From positions 1 through 32,778 of the forward strand of contig JAGBQM010000025.1 in NCBI GenBank assembly GCA_017632855.1: 32,778 nt of DNA, read 5' to 3'. Under the pieces are notes generated by a model. It saw only the letters and a list, made by a program, of their open reading frames with translations. It was not told the origin of the DNA and searched no databases. Source of the stretch: Aeriscardovia sp. Its GTDB lineage: Bacteria; Actinomycetota; Actinomycetes; Actinomycetales; Bifidobacteriaceae. The position numbers were made by a program, and so were the translations under genes. Below are positions 32,189 through 32,778 of the stretch, piece after piece. The first letter of the stretch is position 1. Each line of letters starts with the position of its first letter.

Positions 32189-32204
32189 TATATTGATATG
32201 AGTG
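32189..32204 (+). promoter_or_regulatory. Candidate leaderless promoter of the 32202 gene
   Basis: TATATT (32189-32194) is followed by 7 nt and the GTG at 32202. No ribosome binding site precedes this GTG or the in-frame ATG at 32247. Third case of the same layout in the window. Confidence 0.45.
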
Positions 32205-32450
32205 TATTTCTTTGAACCCAAGCGCTGCGAATTTTCCAACAAAATAATGTACACTTCCCGATCGCAAGCCGAGGAAGAAGTTAAAGAGACCTATTTCAAA
32301 AGGGGAGTGTCCCTTTTCGTTTATCAGTGCAACTGGTGCGGAAAATGGCACCTTACCAGCCACGATCCAAAACAATATAGGCTTAGGAACAAAGAACTGT
32401 TCGGCAGAAAGCAAAAGGGCCGCAAGAGAAGTCGGGCTGGCAGGATTTGA
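32202..32450 (+). CDS. Small CxxC protein, possibly zinc-binding
   Basis: An 82-residue basic protein with CEFSNK near the N-terminus, then YTSRSQAEEEV and VYQCNWCGKWHLTSHDP. This resembles a common family of short actinobacterial and phage proteins in which one early cysteine and a CxxCGxWHLT motif make a small zinc finger; the family name is not known to me. The GTG start is preferred because it includes the early cysteine and has the leaderless promoter layout. The last 19 nt lie antisense to the 3' end of tRNA-Pro(CGG). Confidence 0.7.
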   Translation: MYFFEPKRCEFSNKIMYTSRSQAEEEVKETYFKRGVSLFVYQCNWCGKWHLTSHDPKQYRLRNKELFGRKQKGRKRSRAGRI

Positions 32451-32505
32451 ACCTGTGACCCCCTCGTCCCGAACGAGGTGCGCTACCAAGCTGCGCTACA
32501 GCCCG
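32432..32505 (-). tRNA. tRNA-Pro (anticodon CGG)
   Basis: A complete 74-nt cloverleaf: acceptor CGGGCTG/CAGCCCG, discriminator A, anticodon stem CCTCG/CGAGG with loop TTCGGGA (anticodon CGG), T-loop TTCAAAT. It is very similar to the tRNA-Pro(GGG) at 20486 outside the anticodon arm. No CCA is encoded. Confidence 0.95.
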
Positions 32506-32513
32506 CTTATTAA

Positions 32514-32541
32514 AAAATACCACAAGCCTTAAAATTTTCAA
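32514..32541 (-). promoter_or_regulatory. Promoter of tRNA-Pro(CGG)
   Basis: On the minus strand TTGAAA (32541-32536) and TATTTT (32519-32514) are 16 nt apart, 8 nt before the tRNA 5' end. Confidence 0.5.
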
Positions 32542-32554
32542 TCTGGACTCCGTA

Positions 32555-32583
32555 TTGCTTTATGAAATTGCAATGGGTAAAAT
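32555..32583 (+). promoter_or_regulatory. Promoter of tRNA-Gly and tRNA-Cys
   Basis: TTGCTT (32555-32560) and TAAAAT (32578-32583) are exactly 17 nt apart, with the tRNA-Gly 5' end 22 nt downstream. A small GCGT/ACGC hairpin (32590-32602) lies in the precursor leader. Confidence 0.7.
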
Positions 32584-32605
32584 GAAGACGCGTGAAAAAC
32601 GCATT

Positions 32606-32678
32606 GCGGACATAGCTTAGTTGGTAAAGCGCGACCTTGCCAAGGTCGAGAGCGCGGGTTCGAGTCCCGTTGTCCGCT
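32606..32678 (+). tRNA. tRNA-Gly (anticodon GCC)
   Basis: A complete 73-nt cloverleaf: acceptor GCGGACA/TGTCCGC, discriminator T, anticodon stem CGACC/GGTCG with loop TTGCCAA (anticodon GCC), T-loop TTCGAGT. No CCA encoded. tRNA-Cys follows after 19 nt, probably in the same transcript. Confidence 0.95.
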
Positions 32679-32697
32679 CCGGTTTTTTTAAAACCAT

Positions 32698-32768
32698 GGT
32701 GGGTGAACCAGGCGGTTAGGTACCGGTCTGCAAAACCGTTTAGATGAGTTCGACTCTCATACCCACCT
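32698..32768 (+). tRNA. tRNA-Cys (anticodon GCA)
   Basis: A 71-nt cloverleaf: acceptor GGTGGGT/ACCCACC, discriminator T, anticodon loop CTGCAAA (anticodon GCA), T-arm ATGAG-TTCGACT-CTCAT. The D-stem is only 3 bp, and the first pair of the anticodon stem (27-43) is a C-T mismatch. Confidence 0.93.
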
Positions 32769-32778
32769 CCCATCCACC

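Noticed and set aside
32681..32695. Terminator after tRNA-Gly (GGTTTT-TTT-AAAACC)
   Set aside because: The stem is A/T-rich with a 3-nt loop and no following T-run. tRNA-Cys begins 3 nt later and is probably co-transcribed.

Overview
The window looks like a compact, mid-GC chromosome segment of an actinobacterium, most likely Bifidobacteriaceae. Four things point there. (1) Both tiny actinobacterial ribosomal proteins, bS22 and bL37, are present; bL37 follows a SigR-type sigma factor and an RsrA-like gene. (2) The DUF3710 / DUF3159 / TrmA-type methyltransferase run is typical of actinobacteria. (3) The bL35 and ParA proteins carry sequence features I recall from bifidobacteria. (4) MurE has a substrate motif unlike the diaminopimelate type. 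The family placement rests on remembered sequences, not on a search. No mobile element, phage gene or CRISPR array was seen. Genes are packed tightly, with many 1-20 nt overlaps, including three convergent pairs that overlap at their stop codons.

Layout: 0.1-2.7 kb holds rplS, lepB, rnhB and trmB on +. From 2.7 to 3.57 kb is the only large gene-poor stretch, with one small minus-strand ORF and a dense set of palindromes. A class A penicillin-binding protein (-) and a GadC-type permease (+) diverge at 5.8-6.0 kb. At 7.6-9.8 kb is a minus-strand radA - SpoU/TrmL-like methyltransferase - small ORF operon. A membrane-anchored protein and bS22 follow on +. At 10.7-13.2 kb is a minus-strand operon of a lipoprotein, a Nudix-RNase HI fusion and rpiA. 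At 13.3-16.8 kb a catalytically degenerate FolC homologue (+) converges on murE and a DnaQ-like exonuclease (-). Then come gap (+) and the sigR - rsrA-like - bL37 operon (-), which share one bidirectional terminator.

At 19-21.5 kb are infC-rpmI-rplT (+), tRNA-Pro(GGG) (-) and parA (+). At 21.5-27.4 kb are typA, a four-helix membrane protein, a leaderless xthA, DUF3710, DUF3159 and a TrmA-family methyltransferase. At 27.5-31.4 kb are an orphan zinc-ribbon-like protein, two CrcB/Fluc subunits and the MurT-GatD pair. An Ogg-type glycosylase converges on gatD. The right end holds a small CxxC protein and tRNAs for Pro(CGG), Gly(GCC) and Cys(GCA).

Functional themes are translation (rplS, infC, rpmI, rplT, bS22, bL37, typA, tRNAs), cell wall (PBP, murE, murT/gatD, lepB), DNA repair (radA, xthA, ogg, rnhB, DnaQ-like) and central carbon metabolism (gap, rpiA). 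The main points of interest are the FolC pseudoenzyme, the Nudix-RNase HI fusion, the nested palindromes at 3.1-3.5 kb, an apparent AUA start for infC, a recurring leaderless-promoter pattern (TANNNT, 7 nt, start codon), and several proteins that seem to have lost the metal-binding motif of their family.
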